Part shown: piece by piece, positions 1 to 5,641 of the stretch
Layout of the letters: every line of letters begins with the position of its first letter
Position numbering within the stretch: the stretch's first letter is position 1
Assembly: GCA_022425565.1 (NCBI GenBank)
Contig: JAKMFG010000120.1
Location: 1 to 9,936, forward strand
Direction of reading: 5' to 3'
Length of the DNA: 9,936 nucleotides
DNA from: Alphaproteobacteria bacterium
Lineage (GTDB): Bacteria; Pseudomonadota; Alphaproteobacteria; Puniceispirillales; Puniceispirillaceae
Position numbers and translations under genes: made by a program
The notes under the pieces: generated by a model
The model's input: the letters and a program-made list of their open reading frames with translations, nothing else
Told to the model about the DNA's origin: nothing
Databases searched by the model: none

Positions 1-202
1 CTACCGCGGATGCCGGATCAGACTGTTCAGTGCATGCGCGCAGAAGGCGACCGGGTCGCGCCGAGCCACAAGCCAGCGCGATCTCGTCGTAGGGCGCATA
101 AGCCTGCCGAAACCCGCTGCCGGAGCAATCAGCATCGACACTGACCGAAGCCGCCTTCCAGAAGGCCACACCTTTCATGTCGATCATGACCAGTTCGATC
201 AC
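1..202 (-). CDS. Possible partial gene of unknown function, runs off left edge
   Basis: The minus-strand frame read from 241 to the left edge has no stop and shows a coding-like codon pattern: many codons begin with G and third bases are mostly G or C. Its product begins roughly VIELVMIDMKGVAFWKAAS if a GTG at 202 is used. ATG codons at 187 and 178 are alternatives. None has a convincing ribosome-binding site, and an in-frame TGA at 242-244 limits the upstream end. I recognise no domain. The plus-strand frame through the same bases is also open but is rich in Arg and Ser and looks like a shadow. The stretch could be the start of a real gene, a decayed gene, or non-coding, so this is a weak call. 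Confidence 0.3.
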   Translation of the reverse strand, partial: MIELVMIDMKGVAFWKAASVSVDADCSGSGFRQAYAPYDEIALACGSARPGRLLRACTEQSDPASAV

Positions 203-229
203 ATTTTTGGCATCAGCTGTGCCGACAAG

Positions 230-568
230 ATGACAGTTAGTTCACTGCTGACATCGCCGATGGCAGAGTATCTTCTGCTGGTTCAGCAACGGATCGCCAA
301 CCCGTTGAACAAAGCCGCATTGAAAGGTGTTCGCGTGGCGATGCAGGTGGCTGATGGCAGCCTTGTGCTGCTGGTTGAGGAGCAGGCGGCAAGAGGTGAG
401 GCGAGCCGCTATAGCACAGCTACGCTGGAGAAAATGGCGCGGGGCCTCGTCATGCGATTTGCGACAGTGCCCGGCATTGTGGATGAGCTTTATGGCGACG
501 GTGAAAATCCGGCGGCCTTTGCGCCACTGTCCGTGTCCGACCGCGACGGCCCGCACCTTTCACTCTAG
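230..568 (+). CDS. Hypothetical protein, 112 residues
   Basis: This is an open frame of 112 codons with a normal codon pattern and a plausible soluble composition: Leu/Ala/Val-rich helices and a charged Arg/Glu middle. The opposite-strand frame is His/Arg/Gln-rich and looks like a shadow. I see no signal peptide, membrane segment or known motif. The ATG at 230 lacks a clear Shine-Dalgarno sequence. An in-frame ATG at 260 (MAEYLLLVQQRIANP) is an equally reasonable start, and the frame is open upstream to base 2, so the gene could also be the tail of something longer. A strong hairpin follows 25 bases after the stop, then a HAD hydrolase gene on the same strand. I do not recognise the family and assign no function. 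Confidence 0.5.
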   Translation: MTVSSLLTSPMAEYLLLVQQRIANPLNKAALKGVRVAMQVADGSLVLLVEEQAARGEASRYSTATLEKMARGLVMRFATVPGIVDELYGDGENPAAFAPLSVSDRDGPHLSL

Positions 569-592
569 GTAGGTCTATACCATTATTTTGGA

Positions 593-613
593 CTGGTGGC
601 CGCATGCCACCGG
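593..613 (+). terminator. Strong stem-loop between ORF 230-568 and the HAD gene
   Basis: GGTGGC (595-600), loop CGCAT (601-605) and GCCACC (606-611) form a perfect six-pair stem. A T-G wobble (594/612) and a C-G pair (593/613) extend it to eight pairs. No T-run follows, so it is not a textbook intrinsic terminator. It may end transcription of the upstream ORF weakly or sit in the leader of the HAD gene, whose start lies 37 bases downstream. Confidence 0.4.
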
Positions 614-650
614 GACTACAACAACCCCCTGCATTCGGTTCGAGGATATG

Positions 651-1385
651 ATGAAGCTCTCAGATTTAAGTGTTCTGACATTCGACTGTTATGGAACCCT
701 CATCGACTGGGAGACCGGCATGGTCGAGGGGTTGCGCCCGCTGACGGAGCGAATTGCGGCGCGCGACGGCAGCGCACCGGAACGTAACGCCATCCTCGAG
801 GCGCATGCCCACCACGAGTCGTCACAGCAACTCCAGACACCGTCAAAGCGCTATGATGACCTTCTTGCCTGCGTCTATCGCCGTATCGCAGAGGCATGGA
901 ACATATCGGTCAGCTGGGACGAAGCGATGACCTATGGCATGTCGGTCGAGCATTGGCCGGCATTCCCTGATTCAGCCGAGGCTCTGGCCTATCTGAAAGA
1001 GCATTATCAGCTTGTCATCCTCTCGAACGTCGATAATGCCAGCTTTGCGCACAGCCATGCCAAACTTGGCGTCGAGTTCGACGGTATCTACACCGCTGAA
1101 GATGTCGGCAGCTACAAGCCTGCAGCCGCCAATTTCGAATATATGCTGGAAAAGCTGGCAACCCGCGGTATCGGCAGCAGCGACATCCTGCACACGGCCG
1201 AAAGCATGTTCCACGATCATGCACCTGCCAACCGGCACGGTCTGAAAAATTGTTGGATATACCGCCGGCATGCCGATGAGGGGTTTGGCGCCACCATGCA
1301 TCCCGGTGACATGCCGCATTATGATTTCCGCTTCACCAGCATGGCCGAGATGGTCGAGGCGCACCGCGCCGAACTGGCAAGCTAG
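651..1385 (+). CDS. HAD-superfamily hydrolase, haloacid dehalogenase type II group
   Basis: A 244-residue cytosolic protein with all HAD motifs in order. Motif I is FDCYGT with nucleophile Asp12, motif II is SNVD (Ser125-Asn126), motif III is YKP with Lys156, and motif IV is ESMFHDHAPA with Asp189. The cap domain lies between motifs I and II. The spacing and the tail with GLKNCWIYRR fit the type II 2-haloacid dehalogenase family, whose members displace a halide from 2-haloacids through an aspartyl ester. The aromatic/Arg substrate-binding stretch of proven L-2-haloacid dehalogenases after motif I is not evident here, so the substrate is open and the name should stay at family level. The start is the second of two adjacent ATGs: GAGG at 642-645 gives good spacing to 651, while 648 is too close. 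An upstream TTG at 588 would add residues unlike the family. Confidence 0.88.
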   Translation: MKLSDLSVLTFDCYGTLIDWETGMVEGLRPLTERIAARDGSAPERNAILEAHAHHESSQQLQTPSKRYDDLLACVYRRIAEAWNISVSWDEAMTYGMSVEHWPAFPDSAEALAYLKEHYQLVILSNVDNASFAHSHAKLGVEFDGIYTAEDVGSYKPAAANFEYMLEKLATRGIGSSDILHTAESMFHDHAPANRHGLKNCWIYRRHADEGFGATMHPGDMPHYDFRFTSMAEMVEAHRAELAS

Positions 1386-1409
1386 CCGGTACAGCGCCGG
1401 CCGGCAGCT
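1380..1409. terminator. Inverted repeat between convergent HAD and DUF1330 genes
   Basis: AGCTAGCCGG (1380-1389) pairs with CCGGCAGCT (1401-1409), giving nine base pairs with one bulged A at 1384 and an 11-base loop. It overlaps the HAD stop codon (1383-1385) and reaches the stop codon of the minus-strand DUF1330 gene. A symmetric hairpin in a 23-base convergent gap fits a bidirectional transcription end, but there is no strong T-run on either side. Confidence 0.45.
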
Positions 1410-1699
1410 TACAGGCCGTTCAGCACCCTGATATCACGGTCGGCGGCATCGCCAAGCGTCGCCAGCGCATCCTTGTAGGAATCGCTGTTATAGGCGTCGA
1501 TGGCGGCTGCAGCGCTGGGAAATTCAATCAACACGGTGCGCGTGGCTTCGTCACCTTCCAGCATCGCCTCCGGCATGCCGCGCGACAGGAAATTGCCGCC
1601 ATGTTCGGCAATCGCCACAGTCGCTTTCTTGGCATATTCGGCCAACTGGTCCTGATCGTGGATCGTGCGATAGATCGCCAGCCAGTAACCCTTGCTCAT
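1409..1699 (-). CDS. DUF1330 domain-containing protein
   Basis: A 96-residue protein matching the usual length and pattern of DUF1330: GYWLAIYRTIHD at the start, EYAKKA, EHGGNFLSRG (33-41), then VLIEFPSAAAAIDAY and a final RDIRVLNGL. The family has a ferredoxin-like (dimeric alpha+beta barrel) fold, and its biochemical role is not established. The start is set by GGAGGA (tcctcc at 1707-1712 on the plus strand) seven bases before the ATG at 1699. A longer in-frame ATG at 1732 would put this ribosome site inside the gene and add residues unlike the family. It lies 67 bases downstream of the DMT transporter gene on the same strand, so co-transcription is likely, though no functional link is known. 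It converges on the HAD gene. Confidence 0.9.
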   Translation of the reverse strand: MSKGYWLAIYRTIHDQDQLAEYAKKATVAIAEHGGNFLSRGMPEAMLEGDEATRTVLIEFPSAAAAIDAYNSDSYKDALATLGDAADRDIRVLNGL

Positions 1700-1766
1700 C
1701 TTTTTGTCCTCCGGAAACGATGTTGTCCCCAACGCTCTTACATGCGCCTGCCGGCGTCAACCCGGC

Positions 1767-2723
1767 TCAGCGCTGGCGGAATGCATTTGATGTGCGGCGG
1801 CGGTTCAGCACAGCTTCGCGCCAGAAGACGACAAGACCGCTGGCGAGGATCAGCCCGGTGCCGGTCCAGGCCACATAATCGGGCCAGCTGCCGAAAATGG
1901 TGAAGCCCCAGACAATCGACATGATCAGCGCCGTATATTCGAACGGCGCGATGACCGCGGCCTCGCAAACCCGGTAGGCCTGGCTGACGCAGTAACCGCC
2001 GATCGCGCTGCTGAGCCCGATGATCAGCAGCACTGGATAATCCGATGGTGGCGGCATGACCCACGCCCTTAGGAGAAAATCCAGAGACCGTCCGTCGCCT
2101 GGCGCGAACCGGCCGTCGCCAAAGGTCAGGCCCATGAACAGCCCGACCACGAGGAACACGGCCTGAATATAGACTGACAGCGTGCTGGCAGATTCGGTTC
2201 CGCCCATGCGCCGCGACAGCATATGGATGCCGGCATAGCAGATCGCCGCCATTAGCGGCAGGATCGCCACCGGCTGGAAGCTGGCCGAGGTCGGGCGAAG
2301 CATGATCACCGCACCGATCAGGCCGATGGCAGTCGCCGACCAGCGGAATTTTCCGACTTTCTCGCCGAGGAAGATCACCGAGAACATGGTGATGACGACG
2401 GGGGCGATGAAGAACAGCGCCGTCGCATCCGACAGCGGCATGACCGCAAGGCCAAGAAAGAAAAAGGAGTTGGCCCCGACAACCAGCAGACCGCGCAGAA
2501 GATGGAGCGGCAGCTTCGCCGTCCGCAGCCTGCGGTAGCTTCCTTCCATTGGCACAAGTATGGCAAGGCTGATGATCAGCGAGATGCCGGCCCGGAAGGT
2601 CACGACCTCGTGAAGCGGGTAGCCTCCGCTGATAAATTTGATGCTGGCGTCATTGATCGAGAACGAGATCGAGGCAATGATCGCGCAGATGATGCCGAGC
2701 CGTGTTTGCGAAGAAGCCGCCAC
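1767..2723 (-). CDS. DMT-superfamily (EamA) transporter
   Basis: A 318-residue inner-membrane protein with about ten hydrophobic helices in two EamA repeats (roughly residues 8-143 and 153-300). The first begins with ICAIIASISFSINDASIKF. The second ends with the typical APFEYTALIMSIVWGF segment (259-274) and a last helix before the basic tail REAVLNRRRTSNAFRQR, expected in the cytoplasm. EamA proteins export or import small metabolites such as amino acids, nucleosides or cofactors; the substrate cannot be read from the sequence. The start is a GTG at 2723 with AAGGA seven bases upstream, and no in-frame ATG fits the first helix better. It is divergent from the GST-like gene across 165 bases and probably leads a two-gene transcript with the DUF1330 gene. 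Confidence 0.92.
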   Translation of the reverse strand: MAASSQTRLGIICAIIASISFSINDASIKFISGGYPLHEVVTFRAGISLIISLAILVPMEGSYRRLRTAKLPLHLLRGLLVVGANSFFFLGLAVMPLSDATALFFIAPVVITMFSVIFLGEKVGKFRWSATAIGLIGAVIMLRPTSASFQPVAILPLMAAICYAGIHMLSRRMGGTESASTLSVYIQAVFLVVGLFMGLTFGDGRFAPGDGRSLDFLLRAWVMPPPSDYPVLLIIGLSSAIGGYCVSQAYRVCEAAVIAPFEYTALIMSIVWGFTIFGSWPDYVAWTGTGLILASGLVVFWREAVLNRRRTSNAFRQR

Positions 2724-2829
2724 GTGTCAGTCCTTGGAGCTCAGCAAAAAATACCGGCAGACGATGCGCCCTTCGGACGCTGGCGACAAGTTGAATGATG
2801 AAACTGCAGACGCTTTTCTTGCGGTTGTA

Positions 2830-2844
2830 GCAGCCGAAGGCTGC
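2830..2844. promoter_or_regulatory. Perfect small stem-loop in the divergent DMT/GST gap
   Basis: GCAGCC (2830-2835), loop GAA and GGCTGC (2839-2844) form a perfect six-pair palindrome. It sits 44 bases before the GST start and 106 bases before the DMT start. It could be a leader hairpin or an operator. No T-run follows, so a terminator is unlikely. I see no convincing -35/-10 pair in this gap. Confidence 0.3.
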
Positions 2845-2888
2845 GGCTATCGTCAGACTGCTTCTGCTGCACATGAAAGGACCTGAAG

Positions 2889-3491
2889 ATGATCCTCTAT
2901 TCCGCCCCCGCCTCGCCATTCGGCCGCAAGGTCAAGCTCGCCGCCCACTGTCTTGGAATGGCGGACCGGATCACCGTGCGCCCGACGAACACAGGTGATC
3001 CTGATGACGAGATTCGCACGGTCAATCCGCTTGGCAAGATTCCGGCGCTGGTGACTGACGGGCATACCCTCTATGACAGCCGCGTGATCGTCGAATATCT
3101 GGATTCGCTGGCCGGGGGTGGCAAGCTGTTGCCGACGTCGGGAGACGCGCGCTTCGAGGTGCTGACGCGTGCCGCCAAGATGGACGGCATCATGGATGCG
3201 GCGCTTCTTGTGGTCTATGAGGCGCGCTTCCGGCCGGAAGGCATGCAGGTGGAAACTGTTCTCCAGACACAGCGTGACAGGATCATTCGCGGCCTTGCCA
3301 GTATCGGTGACGATGCCTACGCAAACGGTGCGATGCCCGACCTTGGTGAGATCGGACTGGCATGTCTTCTTGATTATCTCGATTTCCGCAAGCAGGTCGA
3401 CTGGCGCGATCATGCCCCGCAGCTGGTGTCCTGGATGAAGGATTTTGGCGCCGCCGTGCCCGGCTACGATGACACGCTGCCGGCTGACTGA
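2889..3491 (+). CDS. Glutathione S-transferase family protein
   Basis: A 200-residue cytosolic protein. The N-terminal thioredoxin-fold domain (about 1-75) opens with MILYSAPASPFGRKVKLAA, where Ser9 sits in the usual catalytic Ser/Cys region. It contains the cis-proline of KIPAL (Pro52) and the glutathione-binding YDSRVIVEYLD motif (Asp63-Ser64). An all-helical C-terminal domain follows (about 85-200). Length and layout match small bacterial GSTs of the YibF/YfcF kind. The family conjugates or reduces substrates with glutathione, but the substrate here is unknown. AAAGGA at 2876-2881 lies seven bases before the ATG. The gene is divergent from the DMT transporter and convergent with the AEC permease. 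Its last five codons, including the stop, are repeated in tandem downstream. Confidence 0.9.
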   Translation: MILYSAPASPFGRKVKLAAHCLGMADRITVRPTNTGDPDDEIRTVNPLGKIPALVTDGHTLYDSRVIVEYLDSLAGGGKLLPTSGDARFEVLTRAAKMDGIMDAALLVVYEARFRPEGMQVETVLQTQRDRIIRGLASIGDDAYANGAMPDLGEIGLACLLDYLDFRKQVDWRDHAPQLVSWMKDFGAAVPGYDDTLPAD

Positions 3492-3520
3492 TTGCCGGCT
3501 GACTGACTGCCGGCTGGCAG
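3478..3520 (+). repeat. 15-base tandem repeat across the GST stop codon
   Basis: The unit tgccggctgactgat (3478-3492) recurs at 3493-3507 with one change and in partial form at 3508-3520. In the GST frame it reads Leu-Pro-Ala-Asp-stop, Leu-Pro-Ala-Asp-stop, Leu-Pro-Ala-Gly, so the end of the gene and its stop codon were duplicated. The last copy also forms a short hairpin, CTGCC (3507-3511) with GGCAG (3516-3520). It fills most of the 40-base gap to the convergent AEC gene. Confidence 0.85.
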
Positions 3521-3531
3521 TTGGCCACCCG

Positions 3532-4464
3532 TCAGGGAAGCTGGAAGATCAGATACAGCGTAACCGGCACGGTGAGGCTGGCGATGATGGTGGTGATAAA
3601 GACGGCCGAGGCGGTGCGTCCGGCATAGCCGCCATAATGGTCTGACATCACAAAGGCGTTCGCCGCGATCGGCAGGCAGGCCGTCAGGATGGCCGCCTTT
3701 ACCCAGAGCGGGTCCACCCCCGGCAGAAGCAGGAAAAATGCCGCCACCAGAACCGGGTGGATGATCAGCCGCGCCACCGTAATCGCCGTCAGTTCGCCAA
3801 AGGCGCGGCGCATCGGCTGGCCATAGACCGTGGCCCCCAATGCGAAGAGGGCCACAGGCGCCGCCGCGTTCGACAACATGTTCAACAGCGTGTCGAGCAC
3901 GGGCGGCAGAGACAGCCCGCTGGCCGAAAAGGCAAAGCCTGCCACGGCAGAGATCAGCAGGGGATTGCGGCTGACGGTTTTCAGCGCGCTGACGATCGTC
4001 GCGCCAAGCGATCCACCATCCGCCGCCACGAAATAGCCGGTCAGGACCAGCAGAACCATGGTGTCGAGTGCCAGAATTAGCGCCAGCGGAAGCGCCGCCG
4101 CATCGCCAAAGGCCATGATCGCGAGCGGCAGGCCGATATAGCCATAATTCGGATAGGCCGCGTTCAGTCCGAAAATGCCGCTTTCCAGACGGGTCAGTCC
4201 AAAGGCCGGACGCGCCAGAAAGGCGGTCCCGACAAACACCAGTGCCGTTGCCAGTTCATACCGCCAGACAAATCCCCAATTGAGGATTTCCACCGCGTTG
4301 CCGGCACCGATCTTGACGAAAACCATCACCGGCATGGCGACGAAAAAGGCAAAGCGCGACAGTGTGCGCGCGTCATCCGGTCCAACGAAACCCACCCGCC
4401 TGCAGAACATTCCAAGGAAGATCAGGGCGAAAAAGGGAATGGTCAGGGACAGGACAGCAGACAT
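3532..4464 (-). CDS. AEC family transporter (auxin efflux carrier/malonate permease type)
   Basis: A 310-residue inner-membrane protein with about ten hydrophobic helices and the family hallmarks: the NAAYPNYGYIGLPLA segment (101-115) in the first half, and APVALFALGATVYG (202-215), ARLIIHPVLV (231-240) and CLPIAANAFVMSDHY (263-277) in the second. The length is normal for bacterial members, which carry organic acids such as malonate or malate, or other anions; the substrate is not predictable here. The ATG at 4464 has only a weak purine stretch upstream (ACGGG), so translation may be modest or start differently, but the first helix begins right after it. It lies 93 bases downstream of the FAD oxidoreductase on the same strand and may share its transcript. 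It converges with the GST gene. Confidence 0.92.
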   Translation of the reverse strand: MSAVLSLTIPFFALIFLGMFCRRVGFVGPDDARTLSRFAFFVAMPVMVFVKIGAGNAVEILNWGFVWRYELATALVFVGTAFLARPAFGLTRLESGIFGLNAAYPNYGYIGLPLAIMAFGDAAALPLALILALDTMVLLVLTGYFVAADGGSLGATIVSALKTVSRNPLLISAVAGFAFSASGLSLPPVLDTLLNMLSNAAAPVALFALGATVYGQPMRRAFGELTAITVARLIIHPVLVAAFFLLLPGVDPLWVKAAILTACLPIAANAFVMSDHYGGYAGRTASAVFITTIIASLTVPVTLYLIFQLP

Positions 4465-4557
4465 ACGGGACCCGTTGATGGCAGGGATGGCCGGCGATGC
4501 CGGGACCTGTCTGGATTACAGGGAATGGGTAACGGCTTCAAGCACGCAGGCGGTGAA

Positions 4558-5523
4558 TCAGGCAGCGGCTGCGGCAAGCCTCTCGATAGCCATGCGTCCG
4601 GAAAGCCAGGCATCCTCGACACGGGCACCGGCGAGCCAGTCGCCGGCAAGCGCGATCCGGCCGTTGGCGCTGATCCGCGGCGCATCGGCATTGGCGGTTG
4701 TCATCACCCGCGCATAGCGCCAGCGATGTGCCGCCATATAGCTTGGTCGCCCAAGCGCCGTTCCGCTGGCCACTTGCCATGCTGCCAGAATGGCCTCGGC
4801 CACCGGTGCCTGATCCTGCTCCAGATGCTCTTCGCTCCAGTCCGGTGCGGCCTGAATGGTCAGCGCGGCACCGTCCTGCGCCACTGCGCCGGGCCTGTGT
4901 GCTTCCCACACGCCCCAGCCGACAGGGCCGCTTTTCTCTTGGATTGGTGCGGTATGTTCAGGCAGCGCATCCGCATCGAAACCGAACATGGCGGTCCAGC
5001 ACGGGGCATAGGTTGCAGTTGCGGCTGCTGCGCCAAGTTCGGGGGCGGCGTCGGCCACAAGGCGCTTGGCCTGCGGAGCCGGCGCGGTGATCACCGCCTG
5101 CCGCGCGGTAGCGACAAGGCCTGATGCGTCATGAAAGGCGACAAGACCGTCATGGTTCTCGACACGGGTGATCTCGACACCTTGGGTGATCTCGAGGTGG
5201 TCGCCGAGAAAGGACGGAAGATCCCGCATCGTTGGCGCGCCGCAAAAGGCGTCACGCCCGGACACCGGCCATGGACGCAGCGCCCCGGCCGCGACCGCAT
5301 CGTCGCAGGTGTTGACGAAATCCGGATGACGGGCGGTCAGGAATTGAGCCCCGTGATTGAAGGTGAATCCGGCGGCGCGCCGGGTCGAGACCCGGCCGCC
5401 GATCCGACGCCCCTTGTCGAAGACCACGGCCTTGAGGCCATTGGCCCTGGCGAGCTGCGCGGCGGCAAGACCGGCCATGCCGCTGCCGAGAATGACAAGG
5501 TCGAGAGGTGTGCTGCTGTTCAT
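4558..5523 (-). CDS. FAD-dependent oxidoreductase, COG3380/renalase-like
   Basis: A 321-residue flavoprotein. The N-terminal Rossmann motif is LGSGMAGLAAAQLA (glycines 13, 15, 18) and the second strand ends in FDKG with acidic Asp36. Next come the family-typical GGRVSTRR (42-49) and FNHGAQFLTAR (55-65). The C-terminal FAD segment is IALAGDWLAGARVEDAWLSG (290-309). These, with HRWRYA (266-271), place it in the predicted NAD/FAD-dependent oxidoreductases of COG3380. This group includes bacterial renalase-like proteins that oxidise abnormal dihydro-NAD(P) isomers; that activity is inference for this protein. The start at 5523 places the Rossmann strand at the N-terminus, with GGAA eight bases upstream. 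The frame stays open to 6024, antisense to pgi, but that extension is not protein-like. Divergent from pgi. Confidence 0.9.
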   Translation of the reverse strand: MNSSTPLDLVILGSGMAGLAAAQLARANGLKAVVFDKGRRIGGRVSTRRAAGFTFNHGAQFLTARHPDFVNTCDDAVAAGALRPWPVSGRDAFCGAPTMRDLPSFLGDHLEITQGVEITRVENHDGLVAFHDASGLVATARQAVITAPAPQAKRLVADAAPELGAAAATATYAPCWTAMFGFDADALPEHTAPIQEKSGPVGWGVWEAHRPGAVAQDGAALTIQAAPDWSEEHLEQDQAPVAEAILAAWQVASGTALGRPSYMAAHRWRYARVMTTANADAPRISANGRIALAGDWLAGARVEDAWLSGRMAIERLAAAAA

Positions 5524-5606
5524 CTTCACTGTTCCGTAAGGCTTGGCCGGCAAACTTGCTGCGCACTGGCAACTGACTGCTGATATGGGTATGTTGGCGG
5601 CGAAGC

Positions 5607-5635
5607 GCCAGTAAGGAACGGTGCCAGTGAGGAAC
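5607..5635 (+). repeat. Imperfect 13-base direct repeat carrying the ribosome-binding site of pgi
   Basis: gccagtaaggaac (5607-5619) and gccagtgaggaac (5623-5635) match at 12 of 13 positions with a 16-base period. Each contains an AGGA core. Only the second is well placed: GAGGA (5629-5633) lies eight bases before the ATG at 5642. The first lies just three bases before a GTG at 5621, too close for good initiation. Confidence 0.7.
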
Positions 5636-5641
5636 ATGCCA

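Noticed and set aside
1..117. A second minus-strand frame ending in TAG at bases 3-1 and reading ...ARRDPVAFCAHALNSLIRHPR.
   Set aside because: It is blocked upstream by a TGA and rich in Arg; the overlapping frame has the better codon pattern. A frameshift between the two cannot be ruled out.
242..556. Minus-strand open frame of 104 codons opposite ORF 230-568.
   Set aside because: The product is rich in His, Arg and Gln and looks like the shadow of the plus-strand frame.
2724..2888. Promoter pairs for the divergent DMT and GST genes.
   Set aside because: Candidate -35 boxes (TTGAAT at 2791, TTGTCG on the minus strand) have no acceptable -10 box at 16-18 bases.
4491..4503. CCGGC-GAT-GCCGG palindrome in the FAD/AEC gap as a terminator.
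   Set aside because: Only five pairs, no T-run, and the downstream gene is on the same strand, so termination is not required.
4465..4557. Small gene in the gap between the FAD oxidoreductase and the AEC permease.
   Set aside because: Open frames here are shadows continuing from the neighbouring genes, with no ribosome site or protein-like composition.
5556..5586. TTGCTG and TGATAT as a possible sigma-70 promoter for pgi.
   Set aside because: The spacer is 19 bases and both boxes are poor matches; not better than chance in this gap.
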